From positions 2,839,066-2,903,065 of the forward strand of contig NZ_FUEZ01000004.1 in NCBI RefSeq assembly GCF_900157365.1: DNA of 64,000 bases, in the 5' to 3' direction. The notes under the pieces were generated by a model that was not told the origin of the DNA, ran no database searches, and saw only the letters and a program-made list of their open reading frames with translations. The stretch's first letter is position 1. The number at the start of each line of letters is the position of its first letter. Of this stretch, positions 49,682-59,680 are shown piece after piece. Both the position numbers and the translations under genes were made by a program. This DNA comes from Mycobacterium numidiamassiliense (GTDB taxonomy: Bacteria > Actinomycetota > Actinomycetes > Mycobacteriales > Mycobacteriaceae).

Positions 49682-51244
49682 ATGGCTAACGGAGGTGTGA
49701 CAGGAGTGCCGGTGCCCACCGAGTTGCGGCCCACCGCCGGCGCGGGGGTGCGGTTGCCTGCGCTGGCGGCGCAGGTCGGCGCGGTGCTGGCCGACCGCGA
49801 TGCCCCCGTCCCGGACGTGCCGATCACCGGCGTGACGCTGCGCGCCCAGGACGTGGCGCCCGGCGACCTGTTCGCCGCCCTGCCCGGCGCGACCACACAC
49901 GGCGCCCGGTACGCCGGCGATGCGATCGAACGCGGCGCCGTCGCGGTGCTCACCGATGCCGCAGGGGTCACCGAAATGGCTGCTCAGGCCAGCGCGGTGC
50001 CCACGCTGGTGCATCCGGATCCACGTCGCGTGCTCGGCGGCCTGGCCGCGACGGTGTACGGCGACCCGTCCAGCCGGCTGGCGGTCCTGGGCATCACCGG
50101 AACGTCCGGCAAGACCACGACGACGTACCTGATGGAGTCCGGTCTCCGCGCCGCGGGACGGGTGGCCGGGCTGATCGGCACCATCGGCATCCGCATCGAC
50201 GGCGCCGACATCCCCAGCGCCCTGACCACTCCGGAGGCCCCCGCGCTGCAGGCCATGCTGGCGGCGATGGCCGACCGCGGGGTCGACACGGTGGTGATGG
50301 AGGTATCCAGCCACGCCCTGACGTTGGGGCGGGTGGACGGCACCGGGTTCGCGGTCGGCGGCTTTACCAACCTGTCCCGTGATCACCTGGACTTCCACCC
50401 GACCATGGCCGACTACTTCGATGCCAAGGCGCTGCTGTTCGATCCGGCCTCGCCGCTGCGCGCGCGACGCGTCGTGGTGTGCGTCGACGACGATGCCGGG
50501 CGCGCGATGGCCGCCCGGGCCGGTGACGCAATCACCGTCAGCGCCGAAGGCCAGCCCGCGCATTGGCGAGCCATCGACATCGCGCTGGAGGGCGCCGGGG
50601 GCCAGCAGTTTACTGCCGTCGGGCCCGACGGGGCTGCGAGCCGGGTCGGCATCCGGCTGCCGGGCCGCTACAACATCGCCAATTGCCTTGTCGCACTGGC
50701 GATTATAGATTTGGTCGGGGTTTCCGTCGAGCAGGCTGCGCCGGGAATGCTGACAACCCGTGTCCCCGGGCGGCTGGAAGAAATCGACTGCGGCCAGGAT
50801 TTCCTTGCCCTGGTCGACTACGCCCACAAGCCGGGTGCGTTGCGGGCGGTGCTGACCACCCTGAAGCGGCCGGGCGGTCGGCTGGCCGTTGTGTTCGGCG
50901 CCGGTGGCGACCGCGACCCGGGCAAGCGGGTGCCGATGGGCGAAGTGGCCGCCGAGCTGGCCGATCTCGTCGTCGTTACCGACGACAACCCGCGCAGCGA
51001 GGATCCCGCGGCGATCCGGCGCGAGATCGTGGCGGGGGCCGCCAGAGGCAAAGCCCAGGTCGTCGAGCTCGGCGACCGGCGCGAGGCGATCCGGCACGCC
51101 GTCGGCTGGGCCGGCCCCGGCGACGTCGTCGTCATCGCGGGCAAGGGCCACGAAACCGGGCAACGCAGCGGCAGCGAGGTGCGCCCATTCGACGACCGGG
51201 TGGAGCTCGCCCAGGCGTTAGAGGCCTTGAAGGCACAGCGATGA
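49682..51244 (+). CDS. murE: UDP-N-acetylmuramoyl-L-alanyl-D-glutamate--2,6-diaminopimelate ligase
   Basis: A 520-residue Mur ligase that adds meso-diaminopimelate to UDP-MurNAc-dipeptide. The ATP site GITGTSGKTTTTYLME, the EVSSHAL segment, LSRDHLDFHPTM, and the DNPR motif (TDDNPRSED) that selects diaminopimelate are intact. Starts at ATG 49682, GTG 49697 and GTG 49706 are all possible; a GGAGGT at 49690-49695 would best serve GTG 49706 (512 residues). A TAGGGT box at 49663-49668 may be the promoter. The stop overlaps murF as ATGA. Confidence 0.94.
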   Translation: MANGGVTGVPVPTELRPTAGAGVRLPALAAQVGAVLADRDAPVPDVPITGVTLRAQDVAPGDLFAALPGATTHGARYAGDAIERGAVAVLTDAAGVTEMAAQASAVPTLVHPDPRRVLGGLAATVYGDPSSRLAVLGITGTSGKTTTTYLMESGLRAAGRVAGLIGTIGIRIDGADIPSALTTPEAPALQAMLAAMADRGVDTVVMEVSSHALTLGRVDGTGFAVGGFTNLSRDHLDFHPTMADYFDAKALLFDPASPLRARRVVVCVDDDAGRAMAARAGDAITVSAEGQPAHWRAIDIALEGAGGQQFTAVGPDGAASRVGIRLPGRYNIANCLVALAIIDLVGVSVEQAAPGMLTTRVPGRLEEIDCGQDFLALVDYAHKPGALRAVLTTLKRPGGRLAVVFGAGGDRDPGKRVPMGEVAAELADLVVVTDDNPRSEDPAAIRREIVAGAARGKAQVVELGDRREAIRHAVGWAGPGDVVVIAGKGHETGQRSGSEVRPFDDRVELAQALEALKAQR

Positions 51245-52782
51245 TCGACCTGACCGTGGCCCAGATCGCCCAGATCGTCGGCGGAACCCTGGCCGACATC
51301 TCGCCGGAGGCCGCCGCGGAATTGCACGTCACGGGCACCGTCGAATTCGACTCCCGCGCCATCGGCCCCGGCGGACTGTTTCTGGCCCTGCCCGGCGCAC
51401 GATCCGACGGCCACGACCACGCGGCCTCGGCCGTCGCGGCCGGCGCGGTGGCGGTGTTGGCCGCCCGTCCGGTCGGCGTCCCCGCGATCGTGGTGGCCCC
51501 GCGCGCGGCCGACGACCTCCGGGCCGGTGTGCTCGAGCACGACACCGACGGCTCGGGCGCGGCGGTGCTGGCGGCACTGGCCAAGCTGGCCGCCGCCGTC
51601 GCCGCCGAACTGGTGGCCGAGGGCCTGATCATCATCGGAATCACCGGCTCGTCGGGAAAGACGTCCACCAAAGACCTGGTGGCCGCGGTCCTGGCCCCGC
51701 TGGGCGAGGTGGTGGCCCCGCCGGGATCGTTCAACAACGAGCTGGGCCATCCCTGGACCGTGTTGCGCGCTACGCGGCGCACCGACTACCTGATTCTCGA
51801 GATGTCGGCGCGCCACCCCGGCAATATCGCCGCGCTGGCCCAGATCGCCCCGCCGGCCATCGGAGTGGTGCTCAACGTCGGTACCGCGCACCTGGGCGAG
51901 TTCGGTTCGCGCGAAGCCATCGCGCAAACGAAAGCCGAACTGCCGCAATCGGTCTCAGCATCGGGCGCGGTTGTCCTCAACGCCGACGACCCGACGGTGG
52001 CCGCGATGGCCCAGCTCACCGAGGCCCGGGTGATCCGGGTCAGCCGGGAATCGATCACCGACTCGGGTCCCAGCGACGTGTGGGCCGAAGGCGTGTCGCT
52101 GGACGAATTGGCCAGGCCGCGTTTTACGTTGCATGCACAAGGCACCCAAGCGGAGGTTCAACTCGGGGTGTACGGCGATCATCAGGTCACGAACGCGTTG
52201 TGTGCGGGTGCGGTGGCGCTGCAATGCGGTGCCCGCGTCGAGCAGGTCGCCGACGCGCTCGCCGGCGCCGGCCCGGTGTCGCGGCACCGGATGCAGGTGA
52301 TCACCCGCGCCGACGGTGTCACGGTGATCGACGACGCCTACAACGCCAACCCGGACTCGATGCGGGCCGGGCTGCAGGCGTTGGCCTGGATCGCCCACGG
52401 CGCGCAGCAACACGACGCCCAGCCGCGGCGCAGCTGGGCGGTGCTCGGCGAAATGGCCGAGCTGGGCGAGGACGCGATTACCGAGCACGATCGCATCGGC
52501 CGGTTGGCGGTGCGCTTAGATGTGTCTCGACTCGTTGTCGTGGGAATGGGGAGGTCGATGAGCGCCATGCACCACGGAGCGGTCATGGAGGGCTCGTGGG
52601 GCTCTGAAACCGATCCAGCGGCTGATCGCGGGGCCGTCAACGTGCCCGACAGCGACGCCGCCCTGGCTTTGTTGCGGGCCGAAGTGCAACCCGGCGATGT
52701 GGTGTTGGTCAAGGCATCGAACTCGGCCGGGCTCGGAGCCCTGGCAGAAGCGCTGACCGCGGACGCCGAGGCTCGCCCGTGA
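51241..52782 (+). CDS. murF: UDP-N-acetylmuramoyl-tripeptide--D-alanyl-D-alanine ligase
   Basis: A 513-residue Mur ligase that adds D-Ala-D-Ala to complete the peptidoglycan precursor pentapeptide. It has the N-terminal FDSRAIGPGGLFLALPGARSDG segment, the ATP loop GITGSSGKTSTKDLV, NNELGHPWTVL, NVGTAHLGEF, and the C-terminal VIDDAYNANPDSM and VLGEMAELG blocks. The ATG at 51241 overlaps the murE stop (ATGA) and the stop overlaps murX (GTGA). Confidence 0.95.
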   Translation: MIDLTVAQIAQIVGGTLADISPEAAAELHVTGTVEFDSRAIGPGGLFLALPGARSDGHDHAASAVAAGAVAVLAARPVGVPAIVVAPRAADDLRAGVLEHDTDGSGAAVLAALAKLAAAVAAELVAEGLIIIGITGSSGKTSTKDLVAAVLAPLGEVVAPPGSFNNELGHPWTVLRATRRTDYLILEMSARHPGNIAALAQIAPPAIGVVLNVGTAHLGEFGSREAIAQTKAELPQSVSASGAVVLNADDPTVAAMAQLTEARVIRVSRESITDSGPSDVWAEGVSLDELARPRFTLHAQGTQAEVQLGVYGDHQVTNALCAGAVALQCGARVEQVADALAGAGPVSRHRMQVITRADGVTVIDDAYNANPDSMRAGLQALAWIAHGAQQHDAQPRRSWAVLGEMAELGEDAITEHDRIGRLAVRLDVSRLVVVGMGRSMSAMHHGAVMEGSWGSETDPAADRGAVNVPDSDAALALLRAEVQPGDVVLVKASNSAGLGALAEALTADAEARP

Positions 52783-53858
52783 GACAGATCCTCGTCGCCG
52801 TCGCCATCGCGCTGACCGTGTCGATCCTGCTGACCCCCGCGCTGATCCGGCTGTTCACCAAGCAGGGCTTCGGCCATCAGATCCGTGAGGACGGTCCGCC
52901 CAGCCACCACACCAAACGCGGCACGCCGTCGATGGGCGGCGTGGCGATTTTGGCGGGTATCTGGGCCGGTTACCTGGGCACCCACCTGGCCGGGCTGGCG
53001 TTCGACGGCGAAGGAATTTCCGCCTCGGGCCTGCTCGTGCTGGGCCTGGCGACCGTGCTGGGTGGCGTGGGCTTCCTCGACGACCTGATCAAACTGCGCC
53101 GCTCGCGCAACCTGGGACTGAACAAGACGGCCAAGACGGTCGGGCAGATCACCGCCGCGGTGCTGTTCGGCGTGCTGGTTTTGCAGTTCCACAACGCCAA
53201 CGGCCTGACACCGGCCAGCCCGGATCTGTCCTACGTGCGTGAAATTGCCACCGTCACACTGACTCCCGCGCTGTTCGTGCTGTTCTGCGTGGCCATCGTC
53301 ACCTCCTGGTCCAACGCGGTCAACTTCACCGACGGCCTGGACGGGCTGGCCGCGGGCAGCATGGCGATGGTCACCGGCGCCTACGTGCTGGTGACCTTCT
53401 GGCAATACCGCAACGCCTGCGTCACCGCGCCGGGCCTGGGTTGCTACAACGTGCGCGACCCGCTGGACCTGGCGCTGATCGCCGCCGCGACCGCCGGAGC
53501 GTGCATCGGCTTTTTATGGTGGAACGCCGCGCCGGCCAAGATCTTCATGGGGGACACCGGATCCCTTGCCCTGGGCGGCATCGTCGCGGGTTTGTCGATC
53601 ACCAGCCGCACCGAAATCCTTGCGGTGGTGCTGGGTTCGCTGTTCGTCGCCGAGGCCGGCTCGGTGGTGCTGCAGATCCTGGCCTTCCGCACGACCGGGC
53701 GCCGGGTGTTCCGGATGGCGCCGTTTCACCACCACTTCGAGCTGAGCGGCTGGGCCGAAACCACGGTGATCATCCGGTTCTGGCTGCTCACCGCCATCAC
53801 CTGCGGTCTGGGCGTTGCCCTCTTCTACGGTGAGTGGCTAGCCGCGATCGGCGCCTGA
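52779..53858 (+). CDS. murX: Phospho-N-acetylmuramoyl-pentapeptide transferase (MraY)
   Basis: A 359-residue polytopic membrane enzyme, the M. tuberculosis length, that transfers phospho-MurNAc-pentapeptide to polyprenyl phosphate to form lipid I. The family motifs are HHTKRGTPSMGG, FLDDLIKLRRSRNLGLNKTAK (with the acidic pair), NFTDGLDGLAAG, FMGDTGSLALGG and the MAPFHHHFELSGW cytoplasmic loop. About ten helices are visible. The GTG at 52779 overlaps the murF stop; murD follows after one base. Confidence 0.96.
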   Translation: MRQILVAVAIALTVSILLTPALIRLFTKQGFGHQIREDGPPSHHTKRGTPSMGGVAILAGIWAGYLGTHLAGLAFDGEGISASGLLVLGLATVLGGVGFLDDLIKLRRSRNLGLNKTAKTVGQITAAVLFGVLVLQFHNANGLTPASPDLSYVREIATVTLTPALFVLFCVAIVTSWSNAVNFTDGLDGLAAGSMAMVTGAYVLVTFWQYRNACVTAPGLGCYNVRDPLDLALIAAATAGACIGFLWWNAAPAKIFMGDTGSLALGGIVAGLSITSRTEILAVVLGSLFVAEAGSVVLQILAFRTTGRRVFRMAPFHHHFELSGWAETTVIIRFWLLTAITCGLGVALFYGEWLAAIGA

Positions 53859-53859
53859 C

Positions 53860-55311
53860 GTGACCGGGCTGGAGCCCCTGGCGCCGGGTGCGCCCGTGCT
53901 GGTGGCCGGCGCGCGGGTGACGGGGCGGTCAATCCTGTTCGCGCTCAAGCGATTTGGAGCAGCGGTAACCCTGTTTGACGACGACCCGGCCATGCTGCGC
54001 CCGTATGCGGAGAGCGGCGTCACGACTGTCGACGCCACCGCCGCGATCGCCGGGATCGCCGAGTACGCGCTGGTGGTCACCAGTCCCGGATTCCAGCCGT
54101 CGACGCCGGTGCTGGCCGCGGCCGCCGCGGCGGGAATCCCCATCTGGGGCGACGTCGAGTTGGCCTGGCGGCTGGACTCCGCGGGGCACTATGGGCCGCC
54201 GCGCCGCTGGCTGGTGGTGACCGGAACCAACGGCAAGACCACGACGACGTCGATGCTGCACGACATGTTGACCGCAGGCGGCCTGCGCAGCGTGCTGTGC
54301 GGCAACATCGGCGACCCCGTGCTGGACGTCCTCGAGCAGCCCGCCGACGTGCTGGCCGTCGAGCTGTCCAGCTTCCAGCTGTACTGGGCGCCGTCGCTGC
54401 GGCCCGAGGCCGGCGCGGTGCTCAACATCGCCGAGGACCATCTGGATTGGCATTCGACGATGGCCGAGTACACCGCGGCGAAGGCCCGGGTGCTGGACGG
54501 GCGGGTCGCGGTGGTCGGGCTGGACGACAGCCGGGCTGCCGCGCTGCTGGACACCGCGGCAGCACCGGTGCGGGCCGGTTTCCGGCTCGGTGAACCGGCC
54601 GCCGGTGAACTCGGGGTGCGCGACGGGCGGCTGGTGGATCGGGCGTTCGCCGACGACCTGGCGCTGTTGTCGGTCGCGTCGATACCGGTGCCGGGGCCCG
54701 TCGGCGTGCTCGACGCCCTGGCCGCCGCGGCGCTGGCCCGCAGCGTGGATGTGCCCGCGGCGGCGATCGCGGAGGCGATCGCCTCGTTTCGGCTGGGGCG
54801 GCACCGGGCCGAGGTGGTGCTCGTCGCCGACGGGATCAGATACGTCGACGACTCCAAGGCCACCAACCCGCACGCCGCCGAGGCGTCGATCATGGCCTAC
54901 CCCCGGGTGGTGTGGGTGGCCGGCGGTTTGCTGAAGGGCGCATCGGTGGACGCCGAGGTCGCCAGAGTCGCATCGCGGCTGGTCGGCGCGGTGCTCATCG
55001 GCCAGGACCGCCAAGAGGTTGCAGAGGCGTTATCGCGACACGCGCCGGATGTCCCCGTCGTCCAGGTTGTGACAGGCGAGGATGCTGGTATGAATGCGAC
55101 TGCTGTGATTCCTGATGCAGATGTGACGGATGATTCTGGTGAGAAACTCGGCACTCGTGTCATGACAGCCGCGGTCGCCGCGGCGCGGAACCTGGCCAAA
55201 GCGGGCGACACGGTGTTGCTGGCTCCCGCGGGCGCATCGTTCGACCAGTTCGAGGGCTATGCGGATCGCGGCGACGCCTTCGCCGCCGCCGTTCACGCGG
55301 CGCTTCGGTAG
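53860..55311 (+). CDS. murD: UDP-N-acetylmuramoylalanine--D-glutamate ligase
   Basis: A 483-residue Mur ligase that adds D-glutamate to UDP-MurNAc-L-Ala. The ATP loop VVTGTNGKTTTTSML, the NIGDPVLDVL and ELSSFQLYWAPSL segments, NIAEDHLDWH and the C-terminal YVDDSKATNPHAAEAS are intact. The start is the GTG at 53860, one base after the murX stop. The C-terminal stretch around 55081-55140 has more A and T than its surroundings, as a small local change in codon use. Confidence 0.95.
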   Translation: MTGLEPLAPGAPVLVAGARVTGRSILFALKRFGAAVTLFDDDPAMLRPYAESGVTTVDATAAIAGIAEYALVVTSPGFQPSTPVLAAAAAAGIPIWGDVELAWRLDSAGHYGPPRRWLVVTGTNGKTTTTSMLHDMLTAGGLRSVLCGNIGDPVLDVLEQPADVLAVELSSFQLYWAPSLRPEAGAVLNIAEDHLDWHSTMAEYTAAKARVLDGRVAVVGLDDSRAAALLDTAAAPVRAGFRLGEPAAGELGVRDGRLVDRAFADDLALLSVASIPVPGPVGVLDALAAAALARSVDVPAAAIAEAIASFRLGRHRAEVVLVADGIRYVDDSKATNPHAAEASIMAYPRVVWVAGGLLKGASVDAEVARVASRLVGAVLIGQDRQEVAEALSRHAPDVPVVQVVTGEDAGMNATAVIPDADVTDDSGEKLGTRVMTAAVAAARNLAKAGDTVLLAPAGASFDQFEGYADRGDAFAAAVHAALR

Positions 55312-55317
55312 GCGGGT

Positions 55318-57018
55318 GTGGGTAACCCGCTGACCCGGCGACTGCGCCGGGGCAAAGCAACGAACGAGACGCCGCAGGCCGACCAGGACTCGTCGGCCGC
55401 GGCGCCGGAGTCAGCCCTCAACACCGACGCCGACGCCGCGACGGACGCGATCGAAACCGCGAGTGATACCGGGGCCGAGGACTCGAAGCAGACCGCGGGG
55501 CGGGCAAAAGAGCCGACAAAGGCGCAGGTCAACAGCCAGGGCGGGACACGGGCCCGGTTTGGCGCCTGGCTGGGCCGGCCCATGACCTCGTTCCACCTGA
55601 TCATCGCCGTCACCTCGTTGCTGACGACGCTCGGCCTGATCATGGTGCTGTCGGCGTCGGGGGTGCGGTCCTACGGCGCCGACGGCTCGGCGTGGGTGAT
55701 CTTCGGCAAGCAGGTGCTGTGGACGGTCATCGGGCTCATCGCGGCCTACGTCGCGATGCGGATGTCCGTACGGTTCCTGCGGCGGGTCGCCTTCACCGGC
55801 TATGTCGTCACCATCATTTTGCTGGTGCTGGTGCTCGTTCCCGGGATCGGCCACCTGGCCAACGGCTCGCGGAAGTGGTTCGTGGTCGCGGGCTTCTCGA
55901 TGCAGCCCTCCGAGCTGGCGAAAATCGCGTTCGCCATCTGGGGTGCGCATCTGCTGGCGGCCCGGCGCATGGAGCGGGCCTCGCTGCGGGAGATGCTGGT
56001 CCCGCTGGTACCGGCCGCGGTCATCGCGCTGGCGCTGATCGTGGCGCAGCCCGACCTCGGGCAGACGGTGTCGCTGGGCATCATCCTGCTGGCCCTGCTG
56101 TGGTACGCCGGGCTGCCGCTGCGCGTCTTCGGCACCTCGCTGGCGGCGGTGTTCATGGCCGGCGCGGTCCTGGCGATGTCCGCGGGCTACCGGTCCGACC
56201 GGGTGCGGTCCTGGCTGGACCCCGACAACGACCCCCAGGACACCGGCTATCAGGCGCGGCAGGCGAAGTATGCGCTGGCCCACGGCGGCATCTTCGGCGA
56301 CGGCCTGGGCCAGGGCACCGCGAAGTGGAACTATCTGCCCAACGCGCACAACGACTTCATCTTCGCCATCATCGGCGAGGAACTCGGCTTCATCGGCGCG
56401 TTTGGGCTGTTGGCGCTGTTCGGCTTGTTCGCCTACACCGGCATGCGGATCGCGCGTCGCTCCGCCGACCCGTTCCTGCGGTTACTGACCGCCACCACGA
56501 CGATGTGGGTGCTGGGCCAGGCGTTCATCAACATCGGCTACGTGATCGGCGTGCTCCCGGTGACCGGCCTGCAGCTGCCACTCATCTCGGCGGGTGGAAC
56601 ATCAACGGCGGCAACACTTTTCATGATCGGGCTGATGGCGAACGCGGCCCGGCACGAGCCGGAGGCCGTGGCCGCGCTACGGGCCGGGGGCGATGACAAG
56701 GTGAACCGGCTGCTGCGGCTGTCGCTGCCCGAGCCGTATGTGCCGACCCGTCTCGAGGCGTTTCGCGATCGCAAGCGCACCCGCGCGCAGCCGACCAGGT
56801 CGCCGGCCCAAGGCGCCGCCCGCAAGGCGTCCGAGGCGCCCGCGCGCAAGCCCGCCCGCAACCCCGATCCGCCCATGCGGCCGGCTATACCCCGAACAGC
56901 TGCCCGCTCGGACCCCCGTTCAAGGCATCATGGATCTGGCCAACGCCGCGTCAGCCAAGCGGCCGGTCAGCGTCAACCACGGCGCACTCGCGCATTGGAA
57001 GGTCAGCGTTACGGGTGA
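55318..57018 (+). CDS. ftsW: Septal peptidoglycan glycosyltransferase FtsW (SEDS family)
   Basis: A 566-residue SEDS protein with about ten helices in residues 85-440, which polymerises lipid II at the septum together with PbpB. Motifs include WVIFGKQVLWT, GFSMQPSELAKIAFAIWGAH, the conserved acidic and aromatic loop WLDPDNDPQDTGYQ, and LPNAHNDFIFAIIGEELG. The N-terminal 80 residues are a polar acidic extension longer than in M. tuberculosis (524 total), and the basic C-terminal tail ends RALEGQRYG as in that species. The stop overlaps murG as GTGA. Confidence 0.95.
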   Translation: MGNPLTRRLRRGKATNETPQADQDSSAAAPESALNTDADAATDAIETASDTGAEDSKQTAGRAKEPTKAQVNSQGGTRARFGAWLGRPMTSFHLIIAVTSLLTTLGLIMVLSASGVRSYGADGSAWVIFGKQVLWTVIGLIAAYVAMRMSVRFLRRVAFTGYVVTIILLVLVLVPGIGHLANGSRKWFVVAGFSMQPSELAKIAFAIWGAHLLAARRMERASLREMLVPLVPAAVIALALIVAQPDLGQTVSLGIILLALLWYAGLPLRVFGTSLAAVFMAGAVLAMSAGYRSDRVRSWLDPDNDPQDTGYQARQAKYALAHGGIFGDGLGQGTAKWNYLPNAHNDFIFAIIGEELGFIGAFGLLALFGLFAYTGMRIARRSADPFLRLLTATTTMWVLGQAFINIGYVIGVLPVTGLQLPLISAGGTSTAATLFMIGLMANAARHEPEAVAALRAGGDDKVNRLLRLSLPEPYVPTRLEAFRDRKRTRAQPTRSPAQGAARKASEAPARKPARNPDPPMRPAIPRTAARSDPRSRHHGSGQRRVSQAAGQRQPRRTRALEGQRYG

Positions 57019-58214
57019 ACAACACCATCAGGCAGCCGACCGGCGGGCAGGGGGCAAGTCCCTCGCCCGCCGGTGCCGCATTGTCGGTCGTGCTGGCCGG
57101 CGGCGGTACCGCGGGCCATGTCGAGCCCGCGATGGCCGTCGCCGACGCCCTGAGCGCCCTTGATCCCGACGTCCGCATCACCGCGCTGGGCACGGCACGC
57201 GGGCTGGAGATGCGGCTGGTGCCCGAGCGCGGCTACCACCTCGAGCTGATCACGCCGGTCCCGCTGCCGCGTAAACCCACCGGTGACCTGGCCCGGCTGC
57301 CACCGCGGGTATGGCGCGCCGTCCGGGAGACCCGCGCGGTGCTCGACGTCGTCCATGCCGATGTGGTGATCGGATTCGGGGGATATGTGGCGCTGCCGGC
57401 CTACCTGGCCGCCCGCGGCATCCCCGGGGTGCGGCGGCGTGTCCCCGTGCTGATCCACGAAGCCAACGCCCGTGCCGGGATCGCCAACCGGGTCGGCGCC
57501 CGCACCGCCGACCGGATCCTTTCCGCGGTACCGGGTTCCGGCCTTCGGCGCGCCGAAGTGGTCGGGGTGCCGGTGCGCGCGGCGATCACCTCGCTCGACC
57601 GCGCCGCAGTGCGGGCAGAAGCGCGCAGGCACTTCGGCTTCGCCGACGACGCGCGGGTGCTGCTGGTGTTCGGCGGGTCGCAGGGCGCGGTCTCGCTCAA
57701 CCGGGCGGTGTCCGCCGCCGCCGCCGACCTGGCCGCCGCCGGCGTGGCCGTCCTGCATGCTCACGGACCCAAGAACACCCTCGAGCTGCGCACCCCCGAT
57801 CCCGGCGATCCGCCGTACGTAGCGGTGCCCTACCTGGACCGGATGGACCTGGCCTACTCCGCCGCAGACCTGGCGATCTGTCGGTCCGGCGCGATGACGG
57901 TGGCAGAGGTGTCCGCCGTCGGCCTGCCGGCGATCTATGTGCCGCTGCCGATCGGCAACGGCGAGCAGCGGCTCAACGCGCTGCCGGTGGTCCACGCCGG
58001 CGGCGGCATGTTGGTCGCTGACGCTGAACTGACGCCGGACCTGGTCGCCCGCGAGGTCGCCGGCCTGCTCACCGATCCGCCGCGGCTGGCGGCGATGACA
58101 TCGGCCGCCGCGCTGGTGGGGCATCGGGACGCGGCGCTCCAAGTCGCGGAGGCGGCGCTGGACATCGCGCGACGAGCCCGCGATAGGGGGCAGGCAGCCA
58201 GGGGACGACGGTGA
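57015..58214 (+). CDS. murG: UDP-GlcNAc--lipid I N-acetylglucosaminyltransferase
   Basis: A 399-residue GT28-family glycosyltransferase at the inner face of the membrane that turns lipid I into lipid II. The glycine-rich loop VVLAGGGTAGHVEPAMAVA, GFGGYVALPAYLAA, IHEANARAGIANR, VFGGSQGAVSLN and the UDP-GlcNAc site SGAMTVAEVSAVGLPAIYVP are present. The GTG at 57015 overlaps the ftsW stop; the first 20 residues are a polar species-variable leader. Confidence 0.95.
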   Translation: MNNTIRQPTGGQGASPSPAGAALSVVLAGGGTAGHVEPAMAVADALSALDPDVRITALGTARGLEMRLVPERGYHLELITPVPLPRKPTGDLARLPPRVWRAVRETRAVLDVVHADVVIGFGGYVALPAYLAARGIPGVRRRVPVLIHEANARAGIANRVGARTADRILSAVPGSGLRRAEVVGVPVRAAITSLDRAAVRAEARRHFGFADDARVLLVFGGSQGAVSLNRAVSAAAADLAAAGVAVLHAHGPKNTLELRTPDPGDPPYVAVPYLDRMDLAYSAADLAICRSGAMTVAEVSAVGLPAIYVPLPIGNGEQRLNALPVVHAGGGMLVADAELTPDLVAREVAGLLTDPPRLAAMTSAAALVGHRDAALQVAEAALDIARRARDRGQAARGRR

Positions 58215-59680
58215 GCGCCGATCAGCTGCCGCCCGAGCTGCGGCGGGTCCACATGGTCGGCATCGGGGGAGCCGGGATGTCGGGCATCGCCCGCATCCTG
58301 CTGGACCGCGGCGGAATGGTGTCCGGATCCGACGCCAAGGAATCGCGCGGTGTGCACGCGCTGCGGGCCCGGGGTGCCGTGATCCGCATCGGACACGACG
58401 CCTCGTCCCTGGATCTGCTGCCGGGCGGCGTCACCGCCGTCATCACCACCCACGCCGCGATCCCGAAGACCAATCCCGAGCTCGTCGAGGCCCGGCGCCG
58501 CGGCATCCCGGTGGTGCTGCGTCCGGCCGTGCTGGCCAAGCTGATGCACGGGCGGACCACGCTGATGGTCACCGGCACCCACGGCAAGACGACGACGACG
58601 TCGATGCTGATCGTCGCGCTGCAGCACTGCGGGCGTGACCCGTCCTTCGCGGTCGGCGGGGAACTCGGCGAGGCCGGCACCAACGCCCATCACGGCAGCG
58701 GGGACTTCTTCGTCGCCGAAGCCGACGAAAGCGACGGCTCGCTACTGGAGTACACCCCCAACGTCGCGGTGGTCACCAATATCGAGACCGATCATCTGGA
58801 CTTCTACGGCAGTGCCGACGCCTACGTCGCGGTGTTCGACTCGTTCGTGGAACGCCTTGCCCCGGGCGGCGCGCTGGTGGTGTGCACCGACGATCCGGGC
58901 GCGGCCGGGTTGGCGGAGCGGTCCGCCGAACTGGGAATTCGGGTGCTGCGCTACGGATCTGGGCAAGGCCGTGATCTGGCCGGCACATTGCTGTCCTGGG
59001 AACAACGCGGCACCGAAGCCGTCGCGCACATCCAGTTGGTCGGCGAGCCGGCGCGGGTGATGCGGCTGTCGGTGCCCGGGCGGCATATGGCGCTCAACGC
59101 ACTGGGCGCGCTGCTGGCCGCGGTCGAGGTCGGCGCCCCCGCCGACGAGGTCTTGGACGGGCTGGCCGGATTCGAAGGAGTGCGACGCCGCTTTGAGCTG
59201 GTCGGCACCTCGGGTGCGGGCAAGGCCTCGGTGCGTGTGTTCGACGACTACGCACACCATCCGACCGAGATCGGCGCGACACTGGCGGCCGTCCGCACGC
59301 TGCTGGATCAAAGCGGCGACGGTCGCGCGCTGGTGGTGTTCCAGCCCCATTTATATTCGCGGACAAAGGCTTTCGCCGCCGAATTCGGCCACGCTCTGGA
59401 CGCCGCCGACGAGGTGTTCGTCCTGGGCGTGTACGGCGCCCGCGAACAACCGCTCGCCGGCATCAGCGGGGCCAGCGTGGCCGAGCACGTCAGCGTGCCG
59501 GCACGCTACCTGCCGGACTTCTCGGCTGCTGCAGAACAGGTGGCCGCCGCTGCGGGCCCGGGCGACATCATCGTCACGATGGGTGCCGGCGACGTGACCT
59601 TGCTGGGTCCTGAGATTGTGACCGCGCTGCGCGTGCGGGCCAATCGCAGCGCTCCCGGAAGGCCCGGGGTCTTGCAATGA
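58211..59680 (+). CDS. murC: UDP-N-acetylmuramate--L-alanine ligase
   Basis: A 489-residue Mur ligase that adds L-alanine to UDP-MurNAc, the first peptide step. The N-terminal VHMVGIGGAGMSGIARIL Rossmann loop, the ATP loop VTGTHGKTTTTSML, EADESDGSLLEYTP, NIETDHLDFYG and FDDYAHHPTEI are intact. In mycobacteria this enzyme is a reported target of PknA; that cannot be seen here. The GTG at 58211 overlaps murG and the stop overlaps ftsQ. Confidence 0.95.
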   Translation: MSADQLPPELRRVHMVGIGGAGMSGIARILLDRGGMVSGSDAKESRGVHALRARGAVIRIGHDASSLDLLPGGVTAVITTHAAIPKTNPELVEARRRGIPVVLRPAVLAKLMHGRTTLMVTGTHGKTTTTSMLIVALQHCGRDPSFAVGGELGEAGTNAHHGSGDFFVAEADESDGSLLEYTPNVAVVTNIETDHLDFYGSADAYVAVFDSFVERLAPGGALVVCTDDPGAAGLAERSAELGIRVLRYGSGQGRDLAGTLLSWEQRGTEAVAHIQLVGEPARVMRLSVPGRHMALNALGALLAAVEVGAPADEVLDGLAGFEGVRRRFELVGTSGAGKASVRVFDDYAHHPTEIGATLAAVRTLLDQSGDGRALVVFQPHLYSRTKAFAAEFGHALDAADEVFVLGVYGAREQPLAGISGASVAEHVSVPARYLPDFSAAAEQVAAAAGPGDIIVTMGAGDVTLLGPEIVTALRVRANRSAPGRPGVLQ